Positions 54,400 through 64,000 of a DNA stretch of 64,000 nt are shown piece by piece; position 1 is the stretch's first letter, and every line of letters begins with the position of its first letter. The notes beneath the pieces are model-generated. The model did no database searches. It was given only the letters and a program-made list of their open reading frames with translations, and was not told the DNA's origin. Source of the DNA: Anodontia alba (Eukaryota > Mollusca > Bivalvia > Lucinida > Lucinidae); the NCBI GenBank assembly GCA_964016985.1, contig OZ024823.1:135242112-135306111 (forward strand), given 5' to 3'. A program made the position numbers and the translations under genes.

Positions 54400-56170
54400 A
54401 TCTGAGCAAATTTGGCTCAGTGGCTTCAGAGAAGTCGTCAAATTCTCAACAATTTTCCCATATAAATGTTATGGGGCTCATACAAATGCATAGGGAAGCA
54501 AACTTGACCTTGCTGTAAAAAGGTCAAATGTCAACGTACGATAATCTTTTCAGCAATTTTGGTAGATCTCCTGTCCCTGATGATTTGTGCACAGATTTAG
54601 CCCCAAGGCATCCTCAGTTCTGAAGAAGAAGATTTTTAAAGGGTCTTACCATATATGGGCATGGTGGCCATCTTGGTCGACCTACCGCAACCATTTTAGC
54701 AATCTTTCGTTCCCCTGACTTAAGAAGGCACAATATGAAATTTGAGCAAATTTGGCTCAGTGGCTTCAGAGAAGAAGAAATTTAAAATTCTCAACAATTT
54801 TCCTATTCAAATGTATGGGGCTCATACAAATGCATAGGGAAGCAAACTTGATCCTGCCGTAAAAAGGTCAAATGTCAACGTACGACAATTCTTTTGGCAA
54901 CTTTGGTAGACCTCTCCTTCCCGATGATTTGTGCAAAGATTCAGCCCCAAGGCATTCTCGGTTCTGGAGAAGAAGATTTTTAAAGGTTTTTACCATATAT
55001 GGGCATGGCGGCCATCTTGGTCAACGGACCGCGACAATTTTAGCAATCTTTTGTTTCCCCACACTAAGGTGGCTCCATATGAAATTTGAACAAAATTAGC
55101 TCAGAGGCTTCAGAGGATAAGTCCTTTGAAACTCTTAACAATTTTCCCATTCAAATGTATAGAGCTCATACAAATGCATAGGGAAGCGAACTTGACCTTG
55201 CCGTAAAAAGGTCAAACGTCAACGTACGACAATTCTTTTAGCATCTTTGGTTGACCTCTCGTCCCCGATGATTCGTGCAAAGATTCAGCCCCAAGGCATC
55301 CTCGGTTATGGAGAAGAAGATTTTTAAAGGTTTTTACCATATATGGGCATGGCGGCCATCTTGGTCAACGGACCATGACAGTTTTAGCAATCTTTTGTTT
55401 CCCCACCCTAAGGTGGCTCCATATGAAATTTGAACAAAATTAGCTCAGAGGCTTCAGAGGAGAAGTCGTTTGAAACTCTTAACAATTTTCCCATTCAAAT
55501 GTATAGAGCTCATACAAATGCATAGGGAAGCGAACTTGACCTTGCCGTAAAAAGGTCAAACGTCAACGTACGATAATTCTTTTAGCAACTTTGGTTGACC
55601 TCTTGTCCCCGATGATTCGTGCAAAGATTCAGCCCCAAGGCATCCTCGGTTATGGAGAAGAAGATTTTTAAAGGTTTTTACCATATATGGGCATGGCGGC
55701 CATCTTGGTCAATGGACCGCGACAATTTTAGCAATCTTTTGTTTCCCCACCCTAAGGTGGCTCCATATGAAATTTGAACAAAATTAGCTCAGAGGCTTCA
55801 GAGGAGAAGTCGTTTGAAACTCTTAACAATTTTCCCATTCAAATGTATAGAGCTCATATAAATGCATAGGGAAGCGAACTTGACCTTGCCGTAAAAAGGT
55901 CAAACATCAACGTACGACAATTCTTTTAGCAACTTTGGTTGACCTCCCGTCCCCGATGATTCATGCAAAGATTCAGCCCCAAGGCATCCTCGGTTATGGA
56001 GAAGAAGATTTTTAAAGGTTTTTACCATATATGGGCATGGCGGCCATCTTAGTCGACGGACCGCAACCATTTTAGCAATCTTTCGTTCCCCCACCCTAAG
56101 GAGGCTCCATATGAAATTTGAGCAAAATTGGCTCAGCGGCTTCAGAGGAGAAGTCGTTTGAAAATGTTAA
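54400..56170 (+). repeat. Minisatellite of about 344-bp units, five copies
   Basis: GCATGGCGGCCATCTTGGTC landmarks fall at 54659 (variant), 55003, 55348, 55691 and 56035, spaced 343-345 bp. The three central units are nearly identical. Each has a GTAAAAAGGTCAAACGTCAA segment. Confidence 0.9.
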
Positions 56171-56594
56171 CGAACGGACGGACAGATGCACCGACGGACC
56201 AACGGACGGACGGACGACGGACGAAAAGTGATCACAATAGCTCATCCTGAGCAGAGCTCAGGTGAGCTAATGACAATAAATGGTCATTTTTTTTCTATAT
56301 AATTTACACATTTTTGTTTGGATACAACAAAAATGTAGAGATCATATAGAAAACTGAAAAATGGTCACTTTTTCCATATAATTCATACATTTTGTTTGGT
56401 TACAACAAAAAATATATAGATTATATAGAAAAATGACCATAACTGGTCATTTTTCTATATAATCTATACATTTTTGTTTGAATACAGTATTTTTCTGGTC
56501 CACATTTAAACCGTCTTGTATCAGAAACCATCTTATAAAGAGGTTCCAGTATACTGCTGTCTCACATAATACAAATACTACTAAGAAATTCCCA

Positions 56595-56722
56595 TCAACT
56601 ACAACTGTCACAAATTTTTATCACAGCATCTTTGATTTTGGAATACTCTGTTTCTTCTAGTGCAACCTCTCGTATAGTTGCCTCTATGTATTCCTTGTCT
56701 AAAATACCATACAGCTCTCGAA
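56595..56722 (-). CDS. GDPGP1: GDPGP1 last coding exon
   Basis: Acceptor TGTTTCAG. TT completes isoleucine, then RELYGILDKEYIEATIREVA and a charged tail ending CDSCS and TGA. The C-terminus is poorly conserved in the family, so the call rests on phase, splice site and position. A family F hairpin element starts about 47 bp past the stop. Confidence 0.8.
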
Positions 56723-59700
56723 CTGAAACAAACATGAACAAGATTATGACAAAGCATGTCTTAAGGGGAATGGATACATTTTCAGGTTATGCATTAACCC
56801 TTGTCATGCTGAATTAAATGCCAGGCCCATTTCTAATTGTCAGCTATTCAGATTACTAAATCTAGATTATTGATATAAATTCTCATACAGAATGGCAAAC
56901 AGTGTAGATCCAGATCAGTTGGCTTCTTCAAAGGCAGGGTATATCTGAGATCAGCTGGACAAGGGTTAAGAGGACTAGATAAACTTGGTAAATTTTCTGC
57001 CATTTTTGACAAGGGAGACAACTTATGGGACTTCCTGTTTGCTTTCCTTCCCACTATTCCCTTCTAAAAAGGAGTCTACTCTAAAAATTTGGGAGCATAT
57101 TCTTTCAGTTTAGAGAAGAACACTTTCAGAAGGGGAGCAAAACAATGTTTCAAGTTTGCAATAAAAACGTTAAACTATAATACCCCGCCATTATCATGTT
57201 GCGGGCAGATAACTCTGACAAATAGACGAAATTTGCTCATTAGCATTGATTGTGTTGGGGTTTAACGACACGTCAACTTTTGAGGGTCATTTTGTGTCGT
57301 CTCCCAGAAAAAGGAGAAAAGAGATAGAAGAGAGAGTAAAGGAGATGAAAGAGAGGGACAGGGAAGAAAGAGGAACAGGAATGAAAGTGAAGAAACAGAA
57401 GAAATAAAAACATTCCCCCTCTACCCTTACCCACTACAAGGATAGCAGGCCTTGCCCAACTGTAAGCCAATATCATTGGACGCCCCAGTGATGAAAGATA
57501 TGCTCATTAGCAATCCCAAACCAGAGCTCCTTAATATCAATGCATGTACCAAGTTTGGTTAAAACCCCTTGACATTTACTCAAGTTATTGTCTGGAAACC
57601 AAAATATGGGCATGTCTCAGGAAGATAACTCCTTCAAAATTTGACAAAATTTGACCATTAGCAATCCCGAACCAGATCTCCACAATATCAATGTATATAC
57701 CAAGTTTGGTGAAAATCCACTGATGTTTACTCAAGTTATCATCCGGAAACTAAAGACACATGGACGTACCACTGACGGACGGACATTCTTATGAGAGGAA
57801 GGTTATGAGGTTATTCTTTTGATCTTTCTTTGATCGATCTTCTTTAACCCTACAACTACCATTTTTATCTATTTGTCAACCCCACAACACAAATTTTAAC
57901 CCCACAATGCCGGAATAACCAGACACCAATACAAATGCTAACCTCCCAATGTACCTGTCATATGTATGGACAGACGTACGTCCAAAGTGAAACCATAATA
58001 CCCCACCACTATCATGTGGTGGGGTATAAAAATGGGAACCACATGGCTGTAATAACCATATACAGGAAGTGGGAAAAAGATTTACATGACACTTTCTTCA
58101 GACTTGTGTATCTGATTCAGCTGAAATGTCATTTAGAGCATCCCCTGAACAAGCCTTTACAGATATTAGTAAGTTTTGGGAATCCCTAGGCCATATAGGA
58201 CATGAGATTGATTGATTGTGTTGGGGTTGAACAACACGTCAACCCTTGAGGGTCATTTTGTGTCGTCTCCCAGAGAAAGGGAGAAAAGAGACAGAAGAGA
58301 GAGTAGAGGAGATGAAAGAGAGGGACAGGGAAGAAAGAAGAACAGGAATGAAAGTGAAGAAACAGAAGAAATAAAAACATTCCCCCTCTACCCTTACCCA
58401 CTACAAGGATAGCAGGCCTTGCCCAACTGTAAGCCAATATCAGTTGGACGCCCCGGTGATGTAAGATACACAGCACCTTCGCACCACCCGACCACCTCAT
58501 AGGACACGAGATAAAACCAGAAAAAAAACCTGGATAGACAGTGTGATTACTAAAGGGCACCTGCAAATTCTGGGCTTTAATTAACACAAATAACAAGGTA
58601 ACCATGAGTCACAGTATTTGGTTTGTTATAGGCAGACTTTCAGAAATGGAAATTTAGTCAAAGGTATGAGAGATAGCAGTAGTTTTCCTATTATCTCCCT
58701 TGCCAGATAAAGTGCAAGGTAGACCAACTACTAACTAGGTCCTTCTAATTGGAATACTCTGATTTTTTCATGGGTCCTCAGTTGAATATAAATAATTTGT
58801 AACTTTATTTTTTCCATATCCACACAAAATTATTGATATCATATATTTTATTGCACAAAACAAAATGTTTCTTTTTGATATTTTGGAAGCTTTATTGGCA
58901 TACGACCATAATTAAATTAGAGTTTCTCCAGACAAAGGAAGCTATACTAATTGAGATGCTAATGATAAAAACAGAGGAAACCAAATGACTGGACCTGGTT
59001 GTTTACAGGTAGTATTCAGGGGAGTTAACTGACTACTATCTCCCATTATTGCATTACATCCATATCTCCAATACTATAAGGTGCTTTAAATAGTGATTCT
59101 ACTCTACCATAAAATTTAAAATTAATATATGACTTAGAAAGTACTCACTTTTAACAGGTATATGTCCAGCAAGTTCTACAAGAGCTACATTAAAGGCTGC
59201 CTCATCTTTCATACCTACAAATCAAAGTACATGAACTGTATCAATGAAAACAGATTTTTACTTTTTATAAGAACATTCTGTATTAACCCATTTATGCTGA
59301 GTGGACTCTTCTACCCAAACTCTTTGGAATGGTCCATTTCCAATAGAAGGAGTGTCTAGTTAGCTTTCATTACCATGTTTTATACGCATAACTGGGTTAA
59401 GCCTTTATTTTACAGAAGCACAGCAAGAGAACTCTATATTTTAGTGGCTGATCTGGAATATGACATAAGTCTTTTATGCTTCACTTTCTGATTTTGTGTC
59501 ACATGATCATCTGATACTGTAGAATGTATAGATGAACAGAGAAGGCTCTGATCAGACCATGTGAATGAACATGCTGATCTGAGCCTTCCCTGTTTGCTAG
59601 TGGTATAAGGGTCTTTTTTGCATGTTGCACATCATTTCTAGACATATCAGCACTGTCTTTCATTTCCCTCGCTTTTTCCTTCTATTCTCAATATATAATG

Positions 59701-61132
59701 TTACAAATATATAGATGAAACAGAGACCTATTTTTTTCTGGTTTTATACTGCACACTAAATTTTGTTTAAATCAGAGTTTGGACTCTTTTAACCATTACC
59801 ACTCTCTGGACTAATTAAACAGACAACAATTGATGATAGTTTTCCCATAATACAGGATTCGACATTTCATGCAAATTGTTTCCATGGGAGCAATTTGCAA
59901 GAAATGTTAAAACCTGTTTTCTGGGGAAAATAAGAAAAAATATTTCAATATGTTTGTTTGTGTTGAGGTTTTACGGCCCAGTCAACCCAATGGGATCATG
60001 TCGAGCGCGGTCAGTTTACCTAACCACACGTTTACTGGGCAGGCTTAGTTCTCTAAGCGGTTAACCAGTATTGTGCACATTCTTTCGCCAGAAACTGACA
60101 ACTGCCCTTCTTGAATCAGTGGAAGAGAGAATGACCGTAGAAAGTATTTCATGATCAATCTCCACAAAAGAATGTTGCCGACCTCAGCGGGGGTTGAACC
60201 CGCTACCTCCTGCTCTCCAATTGGACAGCGCATCCAACTGAGCCACCGAGGTCGGCTCTATTTCAATATGTTTTCTGTGGAAAATTTTACCCTGAAAGTT
60301 TAGCATTAAAGCTTTTCTGAACATAAGAAGAGCTAGAGCTGCCATATTCACCCAAATAATTGGGACACTATAACTCCTTACTATTTACCATATATTTACT
60401 TGTCCTAAACATGTCATTTTACGATCTGTTGAGCAGTCTAAAAGCTGCTACATTAGCGGAAATAACGTAGACTCAGATCAGATGCTGCATTCTGTGGCCT
60501 CTGATCCGCCTGTCTGTCCCAGTACTTAGATTAACTGTGTAGATCCCAACTGAGTATAACTTGGACAGGGGTATACACAGATACTAAGTGTGCAAAGTGT
60601 GCATGTTCATGGAAAACACAGAAAACAAAACTACATGATACACTACAACCTCTCTATAACATGGTTCGTTTAACACGGTTTTCGATATAACACAATTCAA
60701 AGACGGATCCCAAAAATGTATAGATTATATTGAAAAATGACCATAAATGGTCATTTTTCAATATAATCTATACATTTTTCTTTGGATATAACACGGTTGT
60801 TTAACTAACACAATTTATGCTATGGACCCCAACAATGGTGTTATAAAGAGGTTGTGGTGTACACACAAAGAATGTACAACTAAAATATCTTGAACGATAT
60901 TACTAAAATGTTGTTAAAAGGGCCATAATACACAATGCCACAGTCAGGTAAAAACTAGCATTCTATAGATTTTTGTAAATACATACCAATGACTTTCTTC
61001 CTAGGCCAGAAGTAGACCCTGACTGTTCTCTGTAGACTGTCTCTTGGTTCACCAAACACTGGTCCTCTTGTCATGAAGAAATTATGTGCTATCTCATTAT
61101 GTACACAGTAGTCAGCAATTTGATATAATATT
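56595..61132 (-). CDS. GDPGP1: GDPGP1, GDP-D-glucose phosphorylase, 3' part of the gene (three clear exons, 5'-incomplete)
   Basis: GDPGP1 is the animal homologue of plant VTC2. It phosphorolyses GDP-D-glucose, thought to clear a misincorporated side product of GDP-mannose metabolism in the cytosol. Exons on the minus strand are 61132-60987, 59214-59149 and 56722-56595, with split codons that close as Gly (G+GT) and Ile (A+TT). The product includes HNEIAHNFFMTRG, VRVYFWPRK, DEAAFNVALVELAGHIPVK and a lysine/glutamate-rich tail ending ICDSCS. These match vertebrate HEIAHNLFVTRG, VRVILWARKSSFG and AFNVALCELAGHLPVK. The catalytic histidine motif lies in upstream exons not found here. A possible further exon is at 63722-63783. 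The gene converges on BABAM2 across about 16 kb of repeats. Confidence 0.88.
56795..56968. mobile_element. Family B hairpin MITE with a shortened centre, GDPGP1 intron
   Basis: TTAACCCTTGTCATGCTGAA left, GCTGGACAAGGGTTAA right. Only one arm of the centre palindrome remains, so it no longer folds fully. Confidence 0.8.
57246..57500 (-). mobile_element. SINE-X copy in GDPGP1 intron
   Basis: Flanked by perfect 12-bp TGCTCATTAGCA (57234-57245 and 57501-57512). Sense strand is minus. Confidence 0.85.
58209..58498 (-). mobile_element. SINE-X copy in GDPGP1 intron
   Basis: Flanked by ATAGGACATGAGAT (58195-58208) and ATAGGACACGAGAT (58499-58512), 14 bp with one mismatch. Very similar to the copy 750 bp to its left. 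Confidence 0.85.
59149..59214 (-). CDS. GDPGP1: GDPGP1 internal coding exon (AFNVAL/ELAGH)
   Basis: Acceptor TTTGTAG, donor GTGAGT. GT completes glycine, then MKDEAAFNVALVELAGHIPV, K and one base (A). It is the best-matching exon to vertebrate GDPGP1 (FNVALCELAGHLPVK). Confidence 0.93.
59785..60305. mobile_element. Family E hairpin MITE split by a SINE-T
   Basis: TTAACCATTACCACTCTCTG left, TTTACCCTGAAAGTTTAGCA right; centre AATTGTTTCCATGGGAGCAA. The 59956-60258 SINE and one copy of the duplication interrupt the right arm. Confidence 0.85.
59956..60258 (-). mobile_element. SINE-T copy inserted in a hairpin element
   Basis: Perfect 15-bp duplication TATTTCAATATGTTT (59941-59955 and 60259-60273). 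Box B region is visible as GGTAGCGGGTTCAACCC on the minus strand. It splits a family E hairpin element (59785-60305). Confidence 0.88.
60345..60545. mobile_element. Family C hairpin element
   Basis: Outer CACCCAAATAATTGGGACAC and GTCCCAGTACTTAGATTAA; centre GATGCTGCATTCTGTGGCCT. Confidence 0.7.
60645..60863. mobile_element. Family F hairpin MITE, GDPGP1 intron or upstream
   Basis: TACACTACAACCTCTCTATA left, TTATAAAGAGGTTGTGGTGT right; centre palindrome AAATGACCATAAATGGTCATTT. Confidence 0.9.
60987..61132 (-). CDS. GDPGP1: GDPGP1 coding exon with the EIAHN and WPRK motifs
   Basis: Acceptor TTTTTTTAG, donor GTATGT. It starts with the third base of a split codon, then ILYQIADYCVHNEIAHNFF, and ends VYFWPRKKVI plus G. 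The EIAHN.F.TRG and VRV..W.RK motifs identify the family. Confidence 0.9.
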
Positions 61133-61234
61133 CTAAAAAAAACCAAATGTATTTGATATAGTATTACAGTAAGCGATTAATGTACGTTGTCCTCATTTTT
61201 ATTTTATGCATGCAGTAGACCTTCTTATCACACT

Positions 61235-61393
61235 TTAACCCTTAAAGCACTAATAACAACTACAGCAGACAACACTTTGAAATTTTTTTTGCCTAGCAGA
61301 TGATTCACATGAAATGTTGTCTTATTTTCTCTGAAAAAATAAGTGAATCTTCAGAATGTCTGCTACAAACTTGCCTAGCACTTCAAGGGTTAA
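61235..61393. mobile_element. Family D ends around a family E-like centre
   Basis: Ends TTAACCCTTAAAGCACTA and AGCACTTCAAGGGTTAA are family D. The interior GCAGACAAC and CACATGAAATGTTGTC resembles family E. Confidence 0.8.
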
Positions 61394-61649
61394 GTTTGAA
61401 CCATACCATGAGAAAAGGTATCTTTCGGGCAAAATATGAACAGATCATCCAGCAATGCCACACACTCTGATAAGAGCCTTTGTTTGGTATATTCTGCAGT
61501 ATCTAATCATTCTGTAAGTGGATGGTGAAGGCTCAGATAAGACTTCACTATAGTGCACTTTATATTTTCTAGTCCTTGGAGAAATTGTTGCCTTTGTATA
61601 CTAAGAACTATGCTGTATTGACGTAACCATTTCAGCCCGGCAGACCAAA

Positions 61650-61735
61650 ACCAATACCTGTGCAAACAGTGTAGATCCAGATGAGACAGCTCATAATGAG
61701 CGGTCTCATCAGGATCTATACTGTTTGCCATTCTG
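61650..61735. mobile_element. Family C-like hairpin core
   Basis: GCAAACAGTGTAGATCCAGA and GGATCTATACTGTTTGCC pair across CAGCTCATAATGAGCGG. Confidence 0.75.
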
Positions 61736-62519
61736 GTTATGATTTTTGACTGATATCCCTCTTTGGAACAGTGGATGTGCCCAAATTCAAAGATGGAAGA
61801 GCCCACCAGAAACTCAGGATTGGAGGGTTAGTGAAGGATACATTTCCAAGGGAGATCAGTCTGAAAGTATTTGCCTCCCTTCCCAAAGGGTTAGCTGATA
61901 AAAGTAAGAAATGGTTCCCAATGGGAGCAAATACTTTATTTTAAGATAAATTTCCTTTCAGAAGGGACCTGTATGCCAGCGAAGCAAAGTCTTTTCTGCT
62001 GTGTTAGTTTCCCTTTGCAAAATGGATATTGTCAACTTAGGTCAGCATAAATATCACAGTTCTACATAAGGTGATAAATGAGGTAGTAATGTAGAATTAT
62101 TTCTTGGTGAGGTGATTCCAACATGCACCAAGAACATATGTTTTTGATTTTCTATTTTTCTTTATTTTTCTGAGAAAACAAGGCATAACTTTTCATGTGA
62201 ATGGTTTGACCAGCTGGCAAATCTCAAGCATTATTTTCTTGGAAAAAGGAAGAAGATAAGAATGCTGTCTGCCATACTTTTGAATAGTGTTTGTAAAATT
62301 TAAAAGAGGTTTTATCTTTGCTTCATTTGCAATAATGGTTTGAGCAGGGTCTTTGTTACATATTTATGTATTTCTTTTATTTATGGCATATTAAATTTAT
62401 GGAATTCCAGTATCGCAATCTAAAGAAAAACTCGACATGCGTCCAAAGTATACGAATACCCCCATCCTTTGCTATTTGCCCATATGGCAACATCTGGATG
62501 CATAAATTTCAACAACTAT

Positions 62520-62935
62520 TTTTCAAATGCTCAATCTGATCTATTATACATTTTGACCCCTAGCCCCATCCCACCGCATGACCCAGGGCTAATTCTAGTG
62601 CAGAGTTGAAGGTTTAGGTCCAGGTAAGTAAAAGTACCAAATTTCAACTTACTAGCATAAAAGAAACCCAAGTTATGATCTCCAAGACAAAGGTGGACAT
62701 AAATGTTGATGTAAATTTGAATGTAAACTTGTTGTTATACATTTTTACACCCAGCCCGACACAAGGACATGATCCAAGGGCAACTCTAGCATAGAGTTGA
62801 AGGTTCGGATCCAGGTAAGTAAAAGTACCAAATTTCAACTTATTGGCATAAAAGGTACCCAATTTATGACCTCCAAGAGAAGAAAAGCGAACATAAATGT
62901 CACTATAAATTTGAATGTAAATTTAAACATTAATT
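62520..62935 (+). repeat. Tandem repeat of about 185-bp units near the right edge
   Basis: TCCAGGTAAGTAAAAGTACC occurs at about 62620 and 62811, with ATTTCAACTTA and GACCTCCAAGA blocks shared. About 2.3 units. Confidence 0.85.
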
Positions 62936-63154
62936 TTTGTTAGCTCTGGCTATGAACATGAAATATGCACATACGGATGTAACACAGCAAAACATTATAT
63001 GCTCCACATGACAGGTAGGGACATAAAAACACTTTCATTTTTGAAAACAATCTAGTTATAGTTTCAGTCCGACACCTGTCTGACTGGTATTTTTATTATC
63101 TGGCAATGTATTCTACAGTATCCAATGATTCTGCAAAATGGAAAATGAAAACCT

Positions 63155-63397
63155 GGGCCCGGTTGTTCAAAGCCCGTTAGCTTAACAAGCTCGTTAAGGG
63201 TCATTTCGTTAACTGTTTTAGTGGATTCAATATACAATATTCTGATATTTTTTGCTGTAAAAATGTGAGTAGCTTTTGCACTGCAAAAGCTACTCACATT
63301 TTTTCAGCAAAAAATTTCAGCATATTTGCCTATCACTCGATGTAAATTTTAACAAATCGTTAACTAACGATGTCGTTAGCTTTGAACAACTGGACCC
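63155..63397. mobile_element. Family H hairpin MITE
   Basis: GGGCCCGGTTGTTCAAAGCC left and TTTGAACAACTGGACCC right; centre stem GTGAGTAGCTTTTGCA with its complement. Confidence 0.9.
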
Positions 63398-63721
63398 TGG
63401 ATCATAATGTGCAGAGGCACAGACTGAGCTTGAATTTTGCTCTTTACTTCAGACACCTGGACCCTTTTCTCACAATGCTTCCCATTCAGATTCTGCAAAG
63501 TTCTAATATTGGATCTATCCTTCAACAGCGAATGCCCTAAGACTGCTGGTCTGGGACTCCTTGCAGTACATGATAGACAAAAGATCTCAATAAAACCCAT
63601 CCTCAAAATTCTACAAATGTATGGAGATAACTAGTCAAGTGACACTACGGCGAAGAGATTTTTGTTTCCTTGATACAATTATACTGATCTCTTATGTGTT
63701 GTTACAGCCTATCACTCCTAC

Positions 63722-63783
63722 CTTCCATTATCTGCCTTGGTGGATTTAGCATAGCTTGTAGGTATATATTCACTCTCTGACAA
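63722..63783 (-). CDS. GDPGP1: Possible further upstream exon of GDPGP1
   Basis: A 62-nt stretch lies between acceptor GGTGCAG and donor GTAGGA. It opens LSESEYIPTSYAKSTKADNG and ends AG, which would join the next exon's A as arginine, so the phases fit. The residues are not clearly conserved, though the family has a variable stretch here. The acceptor abuts a tRNA-derived SINE. Chance remains a real alternative. Confidence 0.35.
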
Positions 63784-63789
63784 CTGCAC

Positions 63790-63990
63790 CAGGGAGTAGA
63801 CTCTTTGGCTCAGTGGTTAGAGCATTGGATTTTTATCCGGGCAGACCGGGTTAAAATCCCATGATAGGCGGGTAATTTTTCAGCTATGTTTCATTCCTTT
63901 GTTACGACTTTCCTGTTAAAAGAGTGTACACAGACCAATGAGTAGAGGAAAATTGTAAGTTGGGTCTACACAGCTCTAGATAAGAGGGAC
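63790..63990 (+). mobile_element. tRNA-derived SINE at the right edge
   Basis: Box A-like TTTGGCTCAGTGGTTAGAGC and box B-like GGGTTAAAATCCC are spaced as in a tRNA, followed by an unrelated body. It borders the possible GDPGP1 exon at 63722-63783. Confidence 0.6.
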
Positions 63991-64000
63991 ATACAGATAA

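Larger units (their letters stand above)
53349..56273 (+). mobile_element. ACAAGAGG...GAGCTAA element, copy 3, compound with two tandem arrays
   Basis: It starts ACAAGAGGCCCACGGGCC with CGCTCACCTGAGTGAAA and ends GAGCTCAGGTGAGCTAA. A second internal right end (CTCAGGTGAGCTAAAAA) lies at 54385-54401. It interrupts a family F hairpin element, whose halves are 53245-53348 and 56274-56548. The first part holds 150-bp type repeats with AAGATGGCTGCCATGGTGGC, the second a 344-bp array. Confidence 0.7.
53245..56548. mobile_element. Family F hairpin MITE split by the 2.9-kb ACAAGAGG element
   Basis: The left half 53245-53348 has CATCACAACCTCTTTATAAC and stops in the centre stem. The right half 56274-56548 resumes with AATGGTCATTTTTT and ends TTATAAAGAGGTTCCAGTAT. 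The right half also has two extra copies of the stem. Confidence 0.85.

Noticed and set aside
63376..63606. 76-codon minus-strand frame
   Set aside because: It overlaps the family H hairpin end and has an equally long frame on the other strand; no motif.

Overview
This window is a piece of a repeat-rich animal nuclear genome, most likely a bivalve mollusc. Three intron-bearing genes have protein sequences closest to ordinary metazoan orthologues. The rest is dominated by short hairpin (MITE-like) elements, SINEs, minisatellites and elements with central tandem repeats of the kind common in bivalves. A venerid clam is my guess for the group; it rests on general resemblance of the repeats, not on a search.

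Gene layout. COX16 (minus strand, 8656-13578, 4 coding exons, 113 aa) and BABAM2, also called BRE or BRCC45 (plus strand, 13676-40275, 11 coding exons, 377 aa), are divergent. Their start codons are separated by only 97 bp, so they almost certainly share a bidirectional promoter. Both genes are complete: every splice junction obeys GT-AG and every intron phase closes. After BABAM2 comes about 16 kb with no recognisable host gene (40276-56594), holding hairpin elements, SINEs, a LINE 3' fragment and two large tandem arrays. The 3' part of GDPGP1 (minus strand, from 56595) then runs toward the right edge. Three of its exons are clear and one more is possible; its N-terminal half, with the HIT-type catalytic part, lies outside the window. 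The left 8.6 kb is intergenic repeat.

Function. COX16 is a mitochondrial inner-membrane assembly factor for cytochrome c oxidase. BABAM2 is the UEV-fold scaffold of the BRCA1-A and BRISC K63-deubiquitinase complexes. GDPGP1 removes misformed GDP-D-glucose. They are not known to share a pathway; the COX16/BABAM2 pairing is a promoter-sharing arrangement.

Repeats. At least eight families of foldback elements are present, each in 2 to about 15 copies. Two SINE families have clear target-site duplications. There are two Helitron-like elements with a central minisatellite, three copies of a 1-3 kb element bounded by ACAAGAGG and GAGCTAA, and several minisatellites. The most notable structures are: a tandem array that has multiplied the 3' splice site and first half of BABAM2 exon 2; inverted repeats flanking BABAM2 exon 4; a shared hairpin core carried by families with different terminal repeats; and hairpin elements placed in a 3' UTR and hard against splice sites. 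All identifications were made by eye from the sequence and remembered family features; no search was run.
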